A stretch of 33,785 nt of DNA from a virus. The stretch lies in the IMG/VR virus record IMGVR_UViG_3300024518_002172, positions 1-33,785 of that record; one strand, given 5' to 3'. The stretch's first letter is position 1. Each line of letters begins with the position of its first letter. The notes beneath the pieces were generated by a model. That model saw only the letters and a list, made by a program, of their open reading frames with translations, was not told the DNA's origin and did no database searches. The position numbers and the translations under genes were made by a program. This document shows, one piece after another, positions 1-8,197 of the stretch.

Positions 1-16
1 TCATTGGTCTGTCTCC
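1..16. repeat. 16-bp direct repeat shared with the right end
   Basis: The first 16 bases are identical to bases 33770-33785. They hold a leftward ATG (bases 2-4, minus strand) and the GGAGACAGACCA leader of the gene that starts at 33773. Either the sequence closes on itself, or the ends fall in two copies of a leader that recurs in this genome. The leftward promoter at 196-225, with no leftward gene between it and the edge, favours circularity. Confidence 0.8.
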
Positions 17-188
17 TTGTGAAATAGTTGGCTCTGCGAACGGGTCTCGACTGAGCTTGCGGCTCAGGCGGCAGCGGCGCTCTATCTTTGCCTTCCTACT
101 GCCTCTCCGAATCTTGCTCGCGATGATGGGACCGTGGTGATGCGGGAACTCCCACCCGTTCGCGACCGCTTGTCAAAGAACCGACTTA
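17..188 (-). other. Untranslated leader below the leftward promoter
   Basis: I see no convincing gene on either strand here. Read leftward, it would be the 5' leader of the early transcript starting near 189. It contains a hairpin at 51-67 (CTGAGC, 5-base loop, GCTCAG) without a following U-run, so not a plain terminator. The hairpin may be an antitermination or stability element; this is inference. Confidence 0.4.
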
Positions 189-195
189 CAAGTGA

Positions 196-225
196 ACTAT
201 ACAGGACAGATGATACGCGTGTCAA
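196..225 (-). promoter_or_regulatory. Strong sigma70-type leftward promoter
   Basis: On the minus strand TTGACA (220-225) is followed after 18 bases by TATAGT (196-201). This is a full -35 match and 5 of 6 at -10. The start point would lie near 189. It points at the left edge and, if the genome is circular, would drive the whole leftward early block from 33773 downward. A second minus-strand TTGACA at 171-176 has no matching -10 and may be part of an operator. Confidence 0.75.
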
Positions 226-318
226 GAGGGTGGTGTTTGGGGGGTGTTCGGGGTCCACTTGGGTGGCACTTGCTGGGTGCTGGCTGTAGGGAGCCGGGAC
301 ACGCCAGGGGTGGTTCGG

Positions 319-327
319 TGGTATAGT
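319..327 (+). promoter_or_regulatory. Extended -10 promoter, probably leaderless
   Basis: TGGTATAGT is an extended -10 element (TGN plus TATAGT at 322-327) ending 8 bases before the ATG at 336. No Shine-Dalgarno sequence is present, and no good -35 lies 16-18 bases upstream. Transcription would begin at or next to the A of the ATG, giving a leaderless mRNA for the rightward late block. Inferred from spacing only. Confidence 0.5.
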
Positions 328-335
328 CTGCGAAT

Positions 336-593
336 ATGCCGGCGGATGGGACGAAGAACCTGAAGCGTACCGGGCGACTGAAGGGCGTGCCGAACAAGGC
401 GAGCGCGGCTGTTCGCATCAGGGCGAGGGCACTGGTCGAAGACCCGGTCTACGTGCTGGGGTTGAAGAAGCGCATCCTCGACGGCAAGTCGGTGCCGTTG
501 GAGATCATGCTCCACCACTACGCCTACGGGAAGCCGCGCGAATCGGTGGCGGTCGAGGGCGCTGTCTCGATCAAGATCGTCAAACCGTGGTGA
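336..593 (+). CDS. Small-terminase-like phage protein
   Basis: An 85-residue basic protein. Its N-terminus has the pattern GRLKGVPNKASAAVRIRARAL and it ends near YGKPRE. Short phage proteins of this pattern (GRPKG-x-NK, later YGKP) often lie just before the large terminase gene and are annotated as small-terminase-like. Position fits: a 71-residue gene and then the large terminase follow directly. Small terminases bind the packaging site and load the motor, but this protein is short and I see no clear helix-turn-helix. The start has no ribosome-binding site and sits 8 bases after an extended -10. The stop overlaps the next GTG start by 4 bases (GTGA). Confidence 0.6.
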   Translation: MPADGTKNLKRTGRLKGVPNKASAAVRIRARALVEDPVYVLGLKKRILDGKSVPLEIMLHHYAYGKPRESVAVEGAVSIKIVKPW

Positions 594-805
594 CCGATCT
601 TTCGGAGGTCGTCGGGCGCATCTGGGCATGGGAGGCGCGCGGCGTCTATCTCGCGGTCACCGTCGAGCCCGACTGCGAGCCAGGGATCGTCCTTGGCATC
701 CTCCACGCCGACCGCTTAGGCCCAGAGGATCACGCGTGGCTGCACGCGCACCGCGAGTGTGTGACTGCGTCAGTGGCGGCGCTGTCGGAGCTACGGGTGC
801 AATGA
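590..805 (+). CDS. Hypothetical 71-residue protein before terminase
   Basis: I do not recognise the family. The protein is acidic, with a V-Y-L-A-V-T-V-E-P strand-like stretch near residues 19-27 and HADRLGPEDHAWLHAHREC in its second half. The start is chosen at GTG 590, which overlaps the previous stop as GTGA; a GTG at 587 is also in frame. Its stop overlaps the terminase ATG as ATGA at 802-805. Tight coupling on both sides suggests a packaging-related role, possibly a terminase accessory; this is inference from position only. Confidence 0.65.
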   Translation: MTDLSEVVGRIWAWEARGVYLAVTVEPDCEPGIVLGILHADRLGPEDHAWLHAHRECVTASVAALSELRVQ

Positions 806-2118
806 GTGTCGTCGACGCGATCGATCTGGGCTACGAGCCGAGGCCGCAGCAGCGCGACCTGCACGCGGCGATCGACAACCATCGCTGGACCGTCGCGGTC
901 TGTCACCGCCGGTTCGGCAAGAGTGTGGCGGCGATCAACCACTTGATCCAAGCGGCGCTGGAATGCGAGCGGCCCCGGCCGCGCTTCGCGTTGATCGCCC
1001 CAACGTATCGGCAGGCGAAGATGATCGCGTGGGACTACCTCAAGCTGTATACCAGGAACATCCCTAGCGTCGAGCAGCGCGAGAGTGACCTGACGGTCAA
1101 CATGCCTGGGGACCGCCGCGTCACGCTCTACGGCGCCGACAAGCCGGACTCCCTACGCGGTTCGTACTTCGATGGTGTCGTCTTCGACGAGTTTGGGCTG
1201 CAGCCGGGGACGATCTTCAGTGAGGTGGTACGCGCGGCCTTAGCGGATCGGGCAGGGTGGGGAGTCTTCCTCGGCACGCCGGCGGGGCGTAACGAGTTCC
1301 ACCACATGGCCGAGCGCGCGAAGGCGAACGACGACGGCCACTGGGCGTATCAGCAGCACCGGGCGTCGGAGACGGGCATCCTCTCGGCCGAGGAACTGAA
1401 CGCGGCGCGTGCCGTGATGACGCCGGATCAATACGAGCAGGAGTTCGAGTGTTCGTTCACGGCCAGCGTGCAGGGCTCGATCTACACGCTCGAACTCGCG
1501 GCGGCAACAGCCGAGGGACGTATTGGCACGGTCCCGGTCGACAAGATTCTCCCCGTCGACACGACGTGGGACTTAGGGATTGGCGACGCGACGAGCATCA
1601 TTTTCAGTCAGGGGAACCGTGCCGGCGACATACGCATTGTCGATTACTACGAGGCGGCGGGAGAGGGGTTGCCTCACTACGCCAAAGTGCTTCAGGACAA
1701 GAATTACACCTACGGCCAGCACTGGGCGCCGCACGATATCCAAGTGCGCGAACTGGGGACGGGGCGTTCGCGCCTGGAGGTAGCCGCGTCGCTCGGTATC
1801 CGATTCGAGACCGTGCCGCGTGTGCATACCAGCACGTCAGGCGAGGTCGAGGAGGGTATCCATGCGGCGCGGATGCTCCTGTCGCGGTGCTGGTTCGACG
1901 AGACGCGGTGCAAGGCGTTACTGGAAAGCCTGCAGTACTATCGTCGCGACTACAACAGCCGACTGAACGAGTTCCGCGCGACGCCGGTGCATGACTGGTC
2001 GTCGCACGGCGCGGATGCGATGCGGTATCTGGCGACGTGGTATAAACCGGCGAAGCCGCGCTTCGTGCCACCCGCGCACGCGGCGCCGGCATCGAGCAGC
2101 GCATGGTTGGGGGCGTAA
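802..2118 (+). CDS. terL: Terminase large subunit
   Basis: A 438-residue packaging motor: an N-terminal ATPase pumps DNA into the prohead and a C-terminal RNase H-like nuclease cuts the concatemer. Walker A is CHRRFGKS at 34-41, Walker B with the catalytic glutamate is VVFDE at 126-130, and the coupling motif FLGTPAG is at 156-162. The nuclease shows DTTWDLG with D253 and D257, a central D312, and HDWSSHGADAMRYL at 397-410 carrying further metal-ligand aspartates. Length is normal for the family. An upstream in-frame start at 628 is rejected because ATG 802 overlaps the preceding stop as ATGA and gives the normal N-terminus. The stop overlaps the portal start (TAATG). Confidence 0.97.
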   Translation: MSVVDAIDLGYEPRPQQRDLHAAIDNHRWTVAVCHRRFGKSVAAINHLIQAALECERPRPRFALIAPTYRQAKMIAWDYLKLYTRNIPSVEQRESDLTVNMPGDRRVTLYGADKPDSLRGSYFDGVVFDEFGLQPGTIFSEVVRAALADRAGWGVFLGTPAGRNEFHHMAERAKANDDGHWAYQQHRASETGILSAEELNAARAVMTPDQYEQEFECSFTASVQGSIYTLELAAATAEGRIGTVPVDKILPVDTTWDLGIGDATSIIFSQGNRAGDIRIVDYYEAAGEGLPHYAKVLQDKNYTYGQHWAPHDIQVRELGTGRSRLEVAASLGIRFETVPRVHTSTSGEVEEGIHAARMLLSRCWFDETRCKALLESLQYYRRDYNSRLNEFRATPVHDWSSHGADAMRYLATWYKPAKPRFVPPAHAAPASSSAWLGA

Positions 2119-4640
2119 TGGCGACAAAAGCACAGGCAGACGTCCTCGCACTCGCGCGGTCGCGGTTCGAGTTGGCGTCCGACGCAGAGTCGGAACAGCG
2201 GAAGCGCGAGGAGGACGACCTGCGCTTCGCGGCGGGCGATCAGTGGCCGGACGATGTCCGTGCGGCGCGCGGCGGACAGGTGGTGGACGGTGTTCCGATC
2301 CCGGCGCGGCCGATGCTGACGGTCTCGAAGGTCGACCAGCCGGTGCAGCTGGTCATCAACCAAGCGCGCAACGCGCGGCTGGGGATCGAGGTGCATCCCG
2401 ACAGCGAGGACGCGACCGACGAGACGGCCGAGGTGCTGCAGGGGTTGATCCGGCACATCGAGGTGCGGTCGCAGGCCGATCAGGCGCGGAACTGGGCGTT
2501 CGAGCGCAGCGTCAAGTGTGGCCGAGGCGCATACCGTGTGCTGAAGAACTACGCCGATGACAGCGGGGAAGACTTCGATCAGGAACTGACGATCGAGCGC
2601 ATTCTGAACCAAGCGTCGGTCTACCTCGATCCCTACGCCCAGAAGCCGGACTGGAGCGACGGGGAGTGGGCGTTCATCGGCGGGTTCATGCCCGGGGACC
2701 GGTTCAAGCGCGAGTTCCCAGACAGTGTGTTAGCCAGCCAACTGAACGACACGTTCTCCGGGGTGGGCGACGATGCACCGACCTGGATGGGCGAGGGGCC
2801 AGACGGCGAACCCACCGTCCGGGTCATGGAGTATTTTGTGGTCGAGCGCACGCCGGCCGAGCGGGTGGCGTATCTCGACCAGCGTGGGGCGCTGGTGTCG
2901 GTGTGGGCCGACGAGGTACCCGACGACATCCCGCCCGAGGCGATCCAGCAGCGGCGGGAGGCGGAGCGTCGCACGGTCAAATGGTACAAGCTGAACGGCA
3001 TCGAGATTCTCGACGAGCAGGAGTGGGACGGGCGGTATATCCCGATCATTCCGGTGGTCGGACGCGAGCAGAACATCGACGGGGTGCGGACGTTCAGCGG
3101 CGTGATTGGGCCGGCGAAAGACGCGCAGCGGCTGCTGAACTATTCGATCTCGACGGCCGTGGAGACGGTCGCGCTCGAACCCAAAGCGCCGTACATCGGC
3201 TACGAGGGGCAGTTCGAGGGGCACGAGAATGCGTGGGCGCAGGCCAACACGCGCAACTTCCCGTATCTGGAGGTGAAGCCGACGACACTGGCCGGACAGC
3301 CGGCGCCGCTCCCGCAGCGCACGCAGCCCGGGGGCCAGTTGGGGCCGAGCCTCGCACTGGTGCAGCAGTCCTCTGAGTATATCCAAGCGACGACGTTCGT
3401 CTACGACCCGGGGCTGGGCGACAGTCGGGGGTCGCGGTCGGGGCGCGCCGTGATGGCGCTGCAGCAGCAGAGCGATGAGGGGAACAGCAACTACCTCGAC
3501 AACCTCGCGCAGGTCTCGATGATGTATGAGGCCAAGGTTTTGCTCGATTTGATTCCGCGCGTCTACGACCGGCCGGGGCGCATTGCGCGCATCCTGGGTC
3601 GGGACGACACGCCGAGCCGGGTCATCCTCAATGCCCCGTTTTCGATGCAGGGCAAGACGCCGGTGCCGCAGGGGGGTCCGCCTCCCGGGATGCCGGGTCC
3701 GATGCGGGGACCGGGACCACCACCGGGACCACCGCCGGGGCCGATGGGGCCACCACCTGGAGCTCCGCCGATGGGTCGACCGCCGGGTCCGCCGATGGGC
3801 CAGCCACCGATGGGTGGTCCTCCCGGGCTCGGGCCGATGGGGCCACGTCGTCCACGTCCCAATAAGGTCCGCACCTACGACTTGAGCGTCGGTCGCTACA
3901 CCGTGACGGTGTCGGTGGGCAAGGCGTTCCAGAGCCGGGTGAGTCAGGCGGCGGAGGAGATGGGGCAGGTGCTGACCGCAAACCCGTCGCTCATGCCGAT
4001 CATCGGCGACCTCTACTTCAAGTATCGCGACTTCCCGGGCCATGAGGAAATTGCCGAGCGCCTCAAGCGCCTCGTGCCGCCGGAGGCGATCGGGCCAGAC
4101 CCGGGCGACGACGGCCCTGACCCGGAGCAACTCCAGCAACAACTGCAACAGGTGCAGCAGCAGTCGGGCCAGATGATCGAGCAGTTGACCGAGCAGTTGC
4201 AGACGACGCAGCAGCAGATTCAGCAGGATCAGGTGAAGGTGCAGGGCGACCTCCAGTTGCGTCAGATGACGGCGCAGGCGGCTATGCAAGAGAAGCAGAT
4301 GGAGTTACAGGCCCGGATGCAGCAGGCGCAGATGGAGATTCAGAGTCGGCAGCAGATCGCCCAACTCCAGATGGAGAGCCAGATGCAGATCGCGCAGATG
4401 CGCGGCACCTACACGTCGCAGGACGTGGACGCGCGCATTGCGGCCGATGACCGCGACCGTGAGGACACGCAGGCGCACGAGATGGGGATCGAGGGGCACA
4501 AGGCCGTGATCGCCGATCACGCGTTTGAGCAGGGGGTGCGTGAGGCGGAGCGCACCGAGTCGGTGGCACGCGCGGCGGATGCGCTGCTGCAGCCCGAGGG
4601 AGACACGGCCGTCATTGTCGATATTGAGGAACCACGATGA
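2118..4640 (+). CDS. P22-type portal protein
   Basis: An 840-residue portal, the dodecameric ring at the vertex through which DNA enters and leaves the head. The signature around residues 430-475 (YDPGLGDSRGSRSGRAV, then ALQQQSDEGNSNYLDNLAQ) matches the P22 portal family. Residues about 511-582 are an unusual Pro/Gly/Met-rich low-complexity insert. Residues about 664-770 are a long Gln-rich helical stretch; P22 portal has a C-terminal helical barrel reaching into the capsid, and this stretch is a plausible equivalent. Start ATG 2118 overlaps the terminase stop (TAATG); an in-frame ATG at 2103 would only add five residues. The stop overlaps the next gene as ATGA. Confidence 0.93.
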   Translation: MATKAQADVLALARSRFELASDAESEQRKREEDDLRFAAGDQWPDDVRAARGGQVVDGVPIPARPMLTVSKVDQPVQLVINQARNARLGIEVHPDSEDATDETAEVLQGLIRHIEVRSQADQARNWAFERSVKCGRGAYRVLKNYADDSGEDFDQELTIERILNQASVYLDPYAQKPDWSDGEWAFIGGFMPGDRFKREFPDSVLASQLNDTFSGVGDDAPTWMGEGPDGEPTVRVMEYFVVERTPAERVAYLDQRGALVSVWADEVPDDIPPEAIQQRREAERRTVKWYKLNGIEILDEQEWDGRYIPIIPVVGREQNIDGVRTFSGVIGPAKDAQRLLNYSISTAVETVALEPKAPYIGYEGQFEGHENAWAQANTRNFPYLEVKPTTLAGQPAPLPQRTQPGGQLGPSLALVQQSSEYIQATTFVYDPGLGDSRGSRSGRAVMALQQQSDEGNSNYLDNLAQVSMMYEAKVLLDLIPRVYDRPGRIARILGRDDTPSRVILNAPFSMQGKTPVPQGGPPPGMPGPMRGPGPPPGPPPGPMGPPPGAPPMGRPPGPPMGQPPMGGPPGLGPMGPRRPRPNKVRTYDLSVGRYTVTVSVGKAFQSRVSQAAEEMGQVLTANPSLMPIIGDLYFKYRDFPGHEEIAERLKRLVPPEAIGPDPGDDGPDPEQLQQQLQQVQQQSGQMIEQLTEQLQTTQQQIQQDQVKVQGDLQLRQMTAQAAMQEKQMELQARMQQAQMEIQSRQQIAQLQMESQMQIAQMRGTYTSQDVDARIAADDRDREDTQAHEMGIEGHKAVIADHAFEQGVREAERTESVARAADALLQPEGDTAVIVDIEEPR
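3658..3861 (+). repeat. Low-complexity Pro/Gly/Met-coding repeat in portal gene
   Basis: Degenerate repeats of CCGGG, CCACC and CCGATG units encode runs such as PPPGMPGPM, GPPPGPPPGPMGPPPG and GPPMGQPPMGGPPG. The segment is in frame and interrupts the portal between the core and the Gln-rich C-terminal region. It would be flexible or polyproline-like. Such repeats expand and contract by slippage, so length may vary between strains. Confidence 0.85.
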
Positions 4641-4912
4641 ACATAGACGACACGTATAACGAATGGGCGGCGATCACCAAAAGCGACACCGTCAACTTCG
4701 ACGGCAGCACCTACTCGGCGACAGCGGCTGTCAAGGCGACCCCGGCGCTGGGGATTTATGCGGGGGGCGCCGGCGTGGTGGTGGCCGTCTCGGAGAGTGG
4801 CGCGGCGGTCAATTTCACGGTCACCGCTGGACAACTGCTACCCGTAAAGTGTATACGAGTGAACAGTACGTCCACGACCGCGACCTTGATGGTTGCGCTG
4901 TATCGCGTGTAG
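4637..4912 (+). CDS. RcGTA spike-base-like small virion protein
   Basis: A 91-residue beta-rich protein. The pattern YAGGAGVVVAVSESGAAVNF, then LLPVKCIRV and TTATLMVAL, resembles the spike base family known from the Rhodobacter capsulatus gene transfer agent (RCAP_Rcc01079 family): a glycine-rich turn, a hydrophobic strand, L-P-V-x-x-x-R-V and T-x-x-x-x-VAL. The ATG overlaps the portal stop as ATGA. Its place between portal and scaffold is odd for a tail-tip protein; head decoration or fibre attachment is equally possible. Family likeness is from memory of the motif. Confidence 0.65.
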   Translation: MNIDDTYNEWAAITKSDTVNFDGSTYSATAAVKATPALGIYAGGAGVVVAVSESGAAVNFTVTAGQLLPVKCIRVNSTSTTATLMVALYRV

Positions 4913-4921
4913 AGGGTCACT

Positions 4922-5893
4922 ATGAGTAACGACATCGCGCCAGAGCCCGTGGCTGCGCCGGACGATCACCAGTTTGAAACAGAGACGAACACCACCCCGG
5001 ACGGTGGTGCTGCCGCGTCGGATGCACAGGCATCGAGCGAGTTGTCGGATGTGGATGCCGAGACGCAGGCGCTCCAGTCTGAGGTGGCGGACGAGCCGAG
5101 TGACGCCGACGCGTCTGATGCTGGCTCAAAGCTGAATCAGAAGAAGCGCAGTCTGTCTGCGCGCAAACAGACGTATCAGAACCAGATCAACGAGTTGGCG
5201 AAACAGCGCGGTGATCTGCAACGGGCCTACGAGTCGGAGCGCCGAGAGTATGACGCGCTGCGTGCCGCGCGCACACAGGCGGCACCGGCCCAGACACAGG
5301 CACGCCCCGCACCGGTCGACCCGGATGCGCCGCACGAGGAACAGTTCGAGACCTACGGCGACTACGTGAAAGCGGCGGCGCGTCATGAGTCGCGACGCGC
5401 CGTGATGGAAGCCCAGCACCATGCGCGCCAGTCGCACGAGGCAGCCCAGCGACAGGCATGGGAATCGTCACGTAATACAGCGCACGAGCAACGTCTCGCG
5501 TCTCATCGCGCGACGAACCCTGAGTTTGATACCTTAGTGAATCGGGAAGACATCAATCTCAGTACGCCAATGGTGGACGTCATCAAGGCTTCGGACCACG
5601 GTCCCGGCCTGATGGTTCACATGGCGCAACATCCCGATGACGCTCAGCGCATTGCGTCGCTGCACCCAGTCCTAGCCTTCGGTGAAATGAAGGCGCTCGA
5701 AGCGCGGTTGGATGTCGCTCATGGCTCGACGCCACCGTCTCAACAGAAAACAATGAGCAAGGCGAAGCCTCCGATCAAGCCAGTCGGGACGACGCTGAGT
5801 GGGTCCGCCGATGACCCGAGCGAGCTAGAGTTTGGGCGCGAGTATGTCACCCGGATGAACAAGCTCGAACGGGGTCGGCGCACGCACCGATAA
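4922..5893 (+). CDS. Head scaffolding protein
   Basis: A 323-residue protein lying between portal and coat genes, the usual place for the scaffold. Residues 1-75 are acidic and disordered (many D, E, S, A). Residues about 78-115 form a charged coiled coil (QNQINELAKQRGDLQRAYES). An Ala/Gln/His-rich region and a basic tail follow (last residues LERGRRTHR), resembling the basic C-terminal coat-binding end of the P22 scaffold. Scaffolds direct coat assembly into the procapsid and leave before packaging. A Shine-Dalgarno AGAGGG lies before the ATG. Sequence identity to named scaffolds is not visible; the call rests on composition and position. Confidence 0.8.
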   Translation: MSNDIAPEPVAAPDDHQFETETNTTPDGGAAASDAQASSELSDVDAETQALQSEVADEPSDADASDAGSKLNQKKRSLSARKQTYQNQINELAKQRGDLQRAYESERREYDALRAARTQAAPAQTQARPAPVDPDAPHEEQFETYGDYVKAAARHESRRAVMEAQHHARQSHEAAQRQAWESSRNTAHEQRLASHRATNPEFDTLVNREDINLSTPMVDVIKASDHGPGLMVHMAQHPDDAQRIASLHPVLAFGEMKALEARLDVAHGSTPPSQQKTMSKAKPPIKPVGTTLSGSADDPSELEFGREYVTRMNKLERGRRTHR

Positions 5894-5910
5894 AGAGTAG
5901 AAGGTCAAAC

Positions 5911-7149
5911 ATGGCTAATAGTCTCGTCACACCAACGTGGTACACGAAAGAGGTGGCGCGTATTCTGGTGAACAACCTCAAGTTCGCCAGCAACGTGAAC
6001 CGCACCTACGATGACGCTTACGTACAGAGTGGCGCCAAAGTGGGATACACCGTCAACGCCCGGATGCCGCAGCGGTATCAGGTCACCGAGGGGCAGGCGC
6101 TGCAGACGCAGGCGCTGAACGATCAGTTCGTCCCCATCACGCTCACGCATCAGAAGAACATCGCCTACAGCTGGTCGACGGCCAGCATGACGCAGGAGAT
6201 TGACTCGGTGCGCGATCGGTATGTCAAGCCGGCGGCAGCGGCCCTGGCGAACGTCATCGACTACGACGGTCTGAACACGGTGTTCAAGGACGTCTATCAG
6301 TCGGTGGGCACACCGGGCACGACGCCCTCCACCAACCTCACCTACCTGCAGGCCGGGGCCAAGCTGACCGACAGCGCGGCGCCGACCGATGGTCGCGTGG
6401 CGGTGCTGGACCCGACGTCGATGGTGACGTTGGCGAATGCGAATCTGGCGCTGTTCAATCCCAGCGCGCAGATCAGCGAGCAGTATCGGGAGGGGCAGTT
6501 TGCGTCCCGGGCGCTCGGGGTGAGCGAGTGGTATGAGGACGCGAACGTCAGCAAGTACACCACTGGCACCTACACGGCCAGCACGCCGCTCGTCAATGGC
6601 GCGAGCCAGACGGGCTCGACGCTCGTGACGGATGGCTGGGCGAGCGGCGCCGCCACGTTGAACAAGGGCGATATCTTTACCCTTGCCGGCGTGTATGGGG
6701 TCAACCCGGTCAGCTATGCGTCCACCGGTCAACTCCAGCAGTTCGTCGTCACCACGACGACGACCAGCGTGGGGGTCAACATGGCGACGTTGCCGATTAG
6801 TCCCTCGATCATCACCTCCGGTCAACTGCAGACGGTAACCGCGTCCCCGGCGGACAACGCGGTGATCACGGTGTTGGGCACGACGGACCCGGCGGGCGGG
6901 ACGTTGGCGGCGACGGTGTCGTCGCAGTCGCTGGTCTATCATCCCGACGCATTCGCGTTGGTGATGTCCGACCTGCATCGGCCAACGTCCGGTGCGGAGG
7001 CGACGGTGGTGCGCTCGAAGGAGTTGGGCATCTCGATTCGGATGGTGCAGCAGTATCAGATTGGGACGGACAGTGAGCCGACTCGACTGGACATTCTGTA
7101 TGGCTGGGCAACTCTGCGGCCGACGTTGGCCTGCCGCGTTCAGGGATAA
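5911..7149 (+). CDS. Major capsid protein, P22 coat type
   Basis: A 412-residue coat protein close in length to P22 coat (about 430). The N-terminus MANSLVTPTWYTKEVARIL and the region around residues 40-110 (GAKVGYTVNARMPQRYQV and a QKNIAYSWS stretch) fit the HK97-fold coat of the P22 family. Residues about 245-330 contain GDIFTLAGVYGVNPV, STGQLQQFVVT and ASPADNAVITVLG, as in the inserted I-domain that stabilises the P22 coat monomer. A GAAGG ribosome-binding site lies 8 bases before the ATG. It follows the scaffold by 17 bases. Confidence 0.95.
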   Translation: MANSLVTPTWYTKEVARILVNNLKFASNVNRTYDDAYVQSGAKVGYTVNARMPQRYQVTEGQALQTQALNDQFVPITLTHQKNIAYSWSTASMTQEIDSVRDRYVKPAAAALANVIDYDGLNTVFKDVYQSVGTPGTTPSTNLTYLQAGAKLTDSAAPTDGRVAVLDPTSMVTLANANLALFNPSAQISEQYREGQFASRALGVSEWYEDANVSKYTTGTYTASTPLVNGASQTGSTLVTDGWASGAATLNKGDIFTLAGVYGVNPVSYASTGQLQQFVVTTTTTSVGVNMATLPISPSIITSGQLQTVTASPADNAVITVLGTTDPAGGTLAATVSSQSLVYHPDAFALVMSDLHRPTSGAEATVVRSKELGISIRMVQQYQIGTDSEPTRLDILYGWATLRPTLACRVQG

Positions 7150-7160
7150 GGTAGGGCAAC

Positions 7161-7754
7161 ATGGCACAGACAACCACAACGATCTCGGCGGCAGTGACCG
7201 CCTCTGATCAGATCATCCCGGTCACCTCGGCGACCGGGTTCACGGCCGGCAATTACCTCCGCATCGACAACGAGTTTATGGTGGTGGAGTCGGTCTCTGG
7301 CACGAACATCACCGTGCGGTCGCGTGGTGATCTCGGGTCAGGGGCGGTGGCGCATAACATTCTCGCCGTCGCTGACACGGGGCTCGCGAGTGATCTGGCG
7401 GTCCTCCCGTTAGGGGAGGACTCGCAGGTCGACCCCACCAAGGAGACCATCGTCTCGTATTCGGCGGCGGGGGCGATTGCGATCCCCACGCAGAACACGC
7501 TGGTGTTGCTGACGAGCGCGACGGCGCGCGCCATGACACTGGCTGGGCCGGCGCTCGACCAGGACGGTCTGCGGATGACCTTCCTCAACGCCGATGCGAA
7601 GGCGAACACGGTGACCTACACGGCCGGCTTCTACGGGGACACCACGTCGAGTGACGTGGCGACGTTCGCGGCGAAGACCGGGGCGAGCTTCTCGATCATC
7701 GCGCGCGGCGGGACGTGGGGCATTATCGCGCTCGGCAACGTCACACTGGCGTAA
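7161..7754 (+). CDS. Hypothetical structural protein after coat gene
   Basis: A 197-residue Thr/Ala/Gly-rich beta protein with few charged residues. The N-terminal part (ASDQIIPVTSATGFTAGNYL, then IDNEFMVVESVSGTNITVRSR) has a pattern common in phage head and tail proteins that line a smooth surface or cap a strand. The C-terminal half (residues 90-197) is a second beta-rich region. It starts 11 bases after the coat stop with GGTAGGG as ribosome-binding site, so it is probably co-expressed at high level. A head decoration or fibre-like role is plausible but not proven. Confidence 0.75.
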   Translation: MAQTTTTISAAVTASDQIIPVTSATGFTAGNYLRIDNEFMVVESVSGTNITVRSRGDLGSGAVAHNILAVADTGLASDLAVLPLGEDSQVDPTKETIVSYSAAGAIAIPTQNTLVLLTSATARAMTLAGPALDQDGLRMTFLNADAKANTVTYTAGFYGDTTSSDVATFAAKTGASFSIIARGGTWGIIALGNVTLA

Positions 7755-7771
7755 GACTGGACTTCGTCCAT

Positions 7772-7804
7772 CGGGGAGGCGGTCGCGTATGCGGCGCCTC
7801 CCCG
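7772..7804 (+). terminator. Hairpin after coat cassette, possible attenuator
   Basis: CGGGGAGGC (7772-7780) pairs with GCCTCCCCG (7796-7804) in a perfect 9-bp stem with a 15-base loop, followed by the pyrimidine-rich CTTCTCTCC. The T-run is poor, so it may act as a partial terminator that lowers expression after the coat genes or as an mRNA 3'-end stabiliser. Confidence 0.5.
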
Positions 7805-7845
7805 CTTCTCTCCTCGTGCCTTCGGGCGCGCGAAAGGCCAACAAC

Positions 7846-8196
7846 ATGAGCATCGTGAATACGGGCGAAACCGAAGAAGATAAAATGCGCCTCTCGTGGG
7901 AGAAACCCTACGTCTACGCGGCGTTCCCGGCGATGGTGTATCGCGGCACGTTACTACCGGACGGCAAGATCGAAGTCGCGCAGTTGATTGTCCAGACCGA
8001 GTCCGACAAACGCATCGCGGTCGGTCAAGGCTGGTGTGAGGGACCGGACATCGCGGAGGATCGCGTGCGGTCGGACGAGGACACGGTCTCTGCAGCGGCG
8101 GCGGAGTCGGCGGCAGCGGCGACGAAGATGGGCAAGAAGGCGCAGCGGGAGCGTGCGGCGCGTGACGCGTCGACGCATCGGCAGTTGACCGACTGA
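7846..8196 (+). CDS. Hypothetical 116-residue protein
   Basis: I do not recognise the family. Residues 10-70 are mixed and compact (LSWEKPYVYAAFPAMVYRG, then a KIEVAQLIVQTES stretch). The last third is charged and Ala-rich (a VSAAAAESAAAATKMGKKAQ region) and likely helical. The open frame extends upstream over the hairpin at 7772-7804, but ATG 7846 has AAAGG 8 bases before it and gives a plausible N-terminus. It lies in the head operon between the coat cassette and the connector gene, so a head or neck role is likely. Confidence 0.7.
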   Translation: MSIVNTGETEEDKMRLSWEKPYVYAAFPAMVYRGTLLPDGKIEVAQLIVQTESDKRIAVGQGWCEGPDIAEDRVRSDEDTVSAAAAESAAAATKMGKKAQRERAARDASTHRQLTD

Positions 8197-8197
8197 G

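Noticed and set aside
51-67. Hairpin as intrinsic terminator
   Set aside because: Only a 6-bp stem and no T-run on either strand.
2730-4289. 519-codon leftward open frame opposite the portal gene
   Set aside because: Arg/His/Leu-rich shadow of a GC-rich gene; no ribosome site, and the portal frame is clearly conserved.
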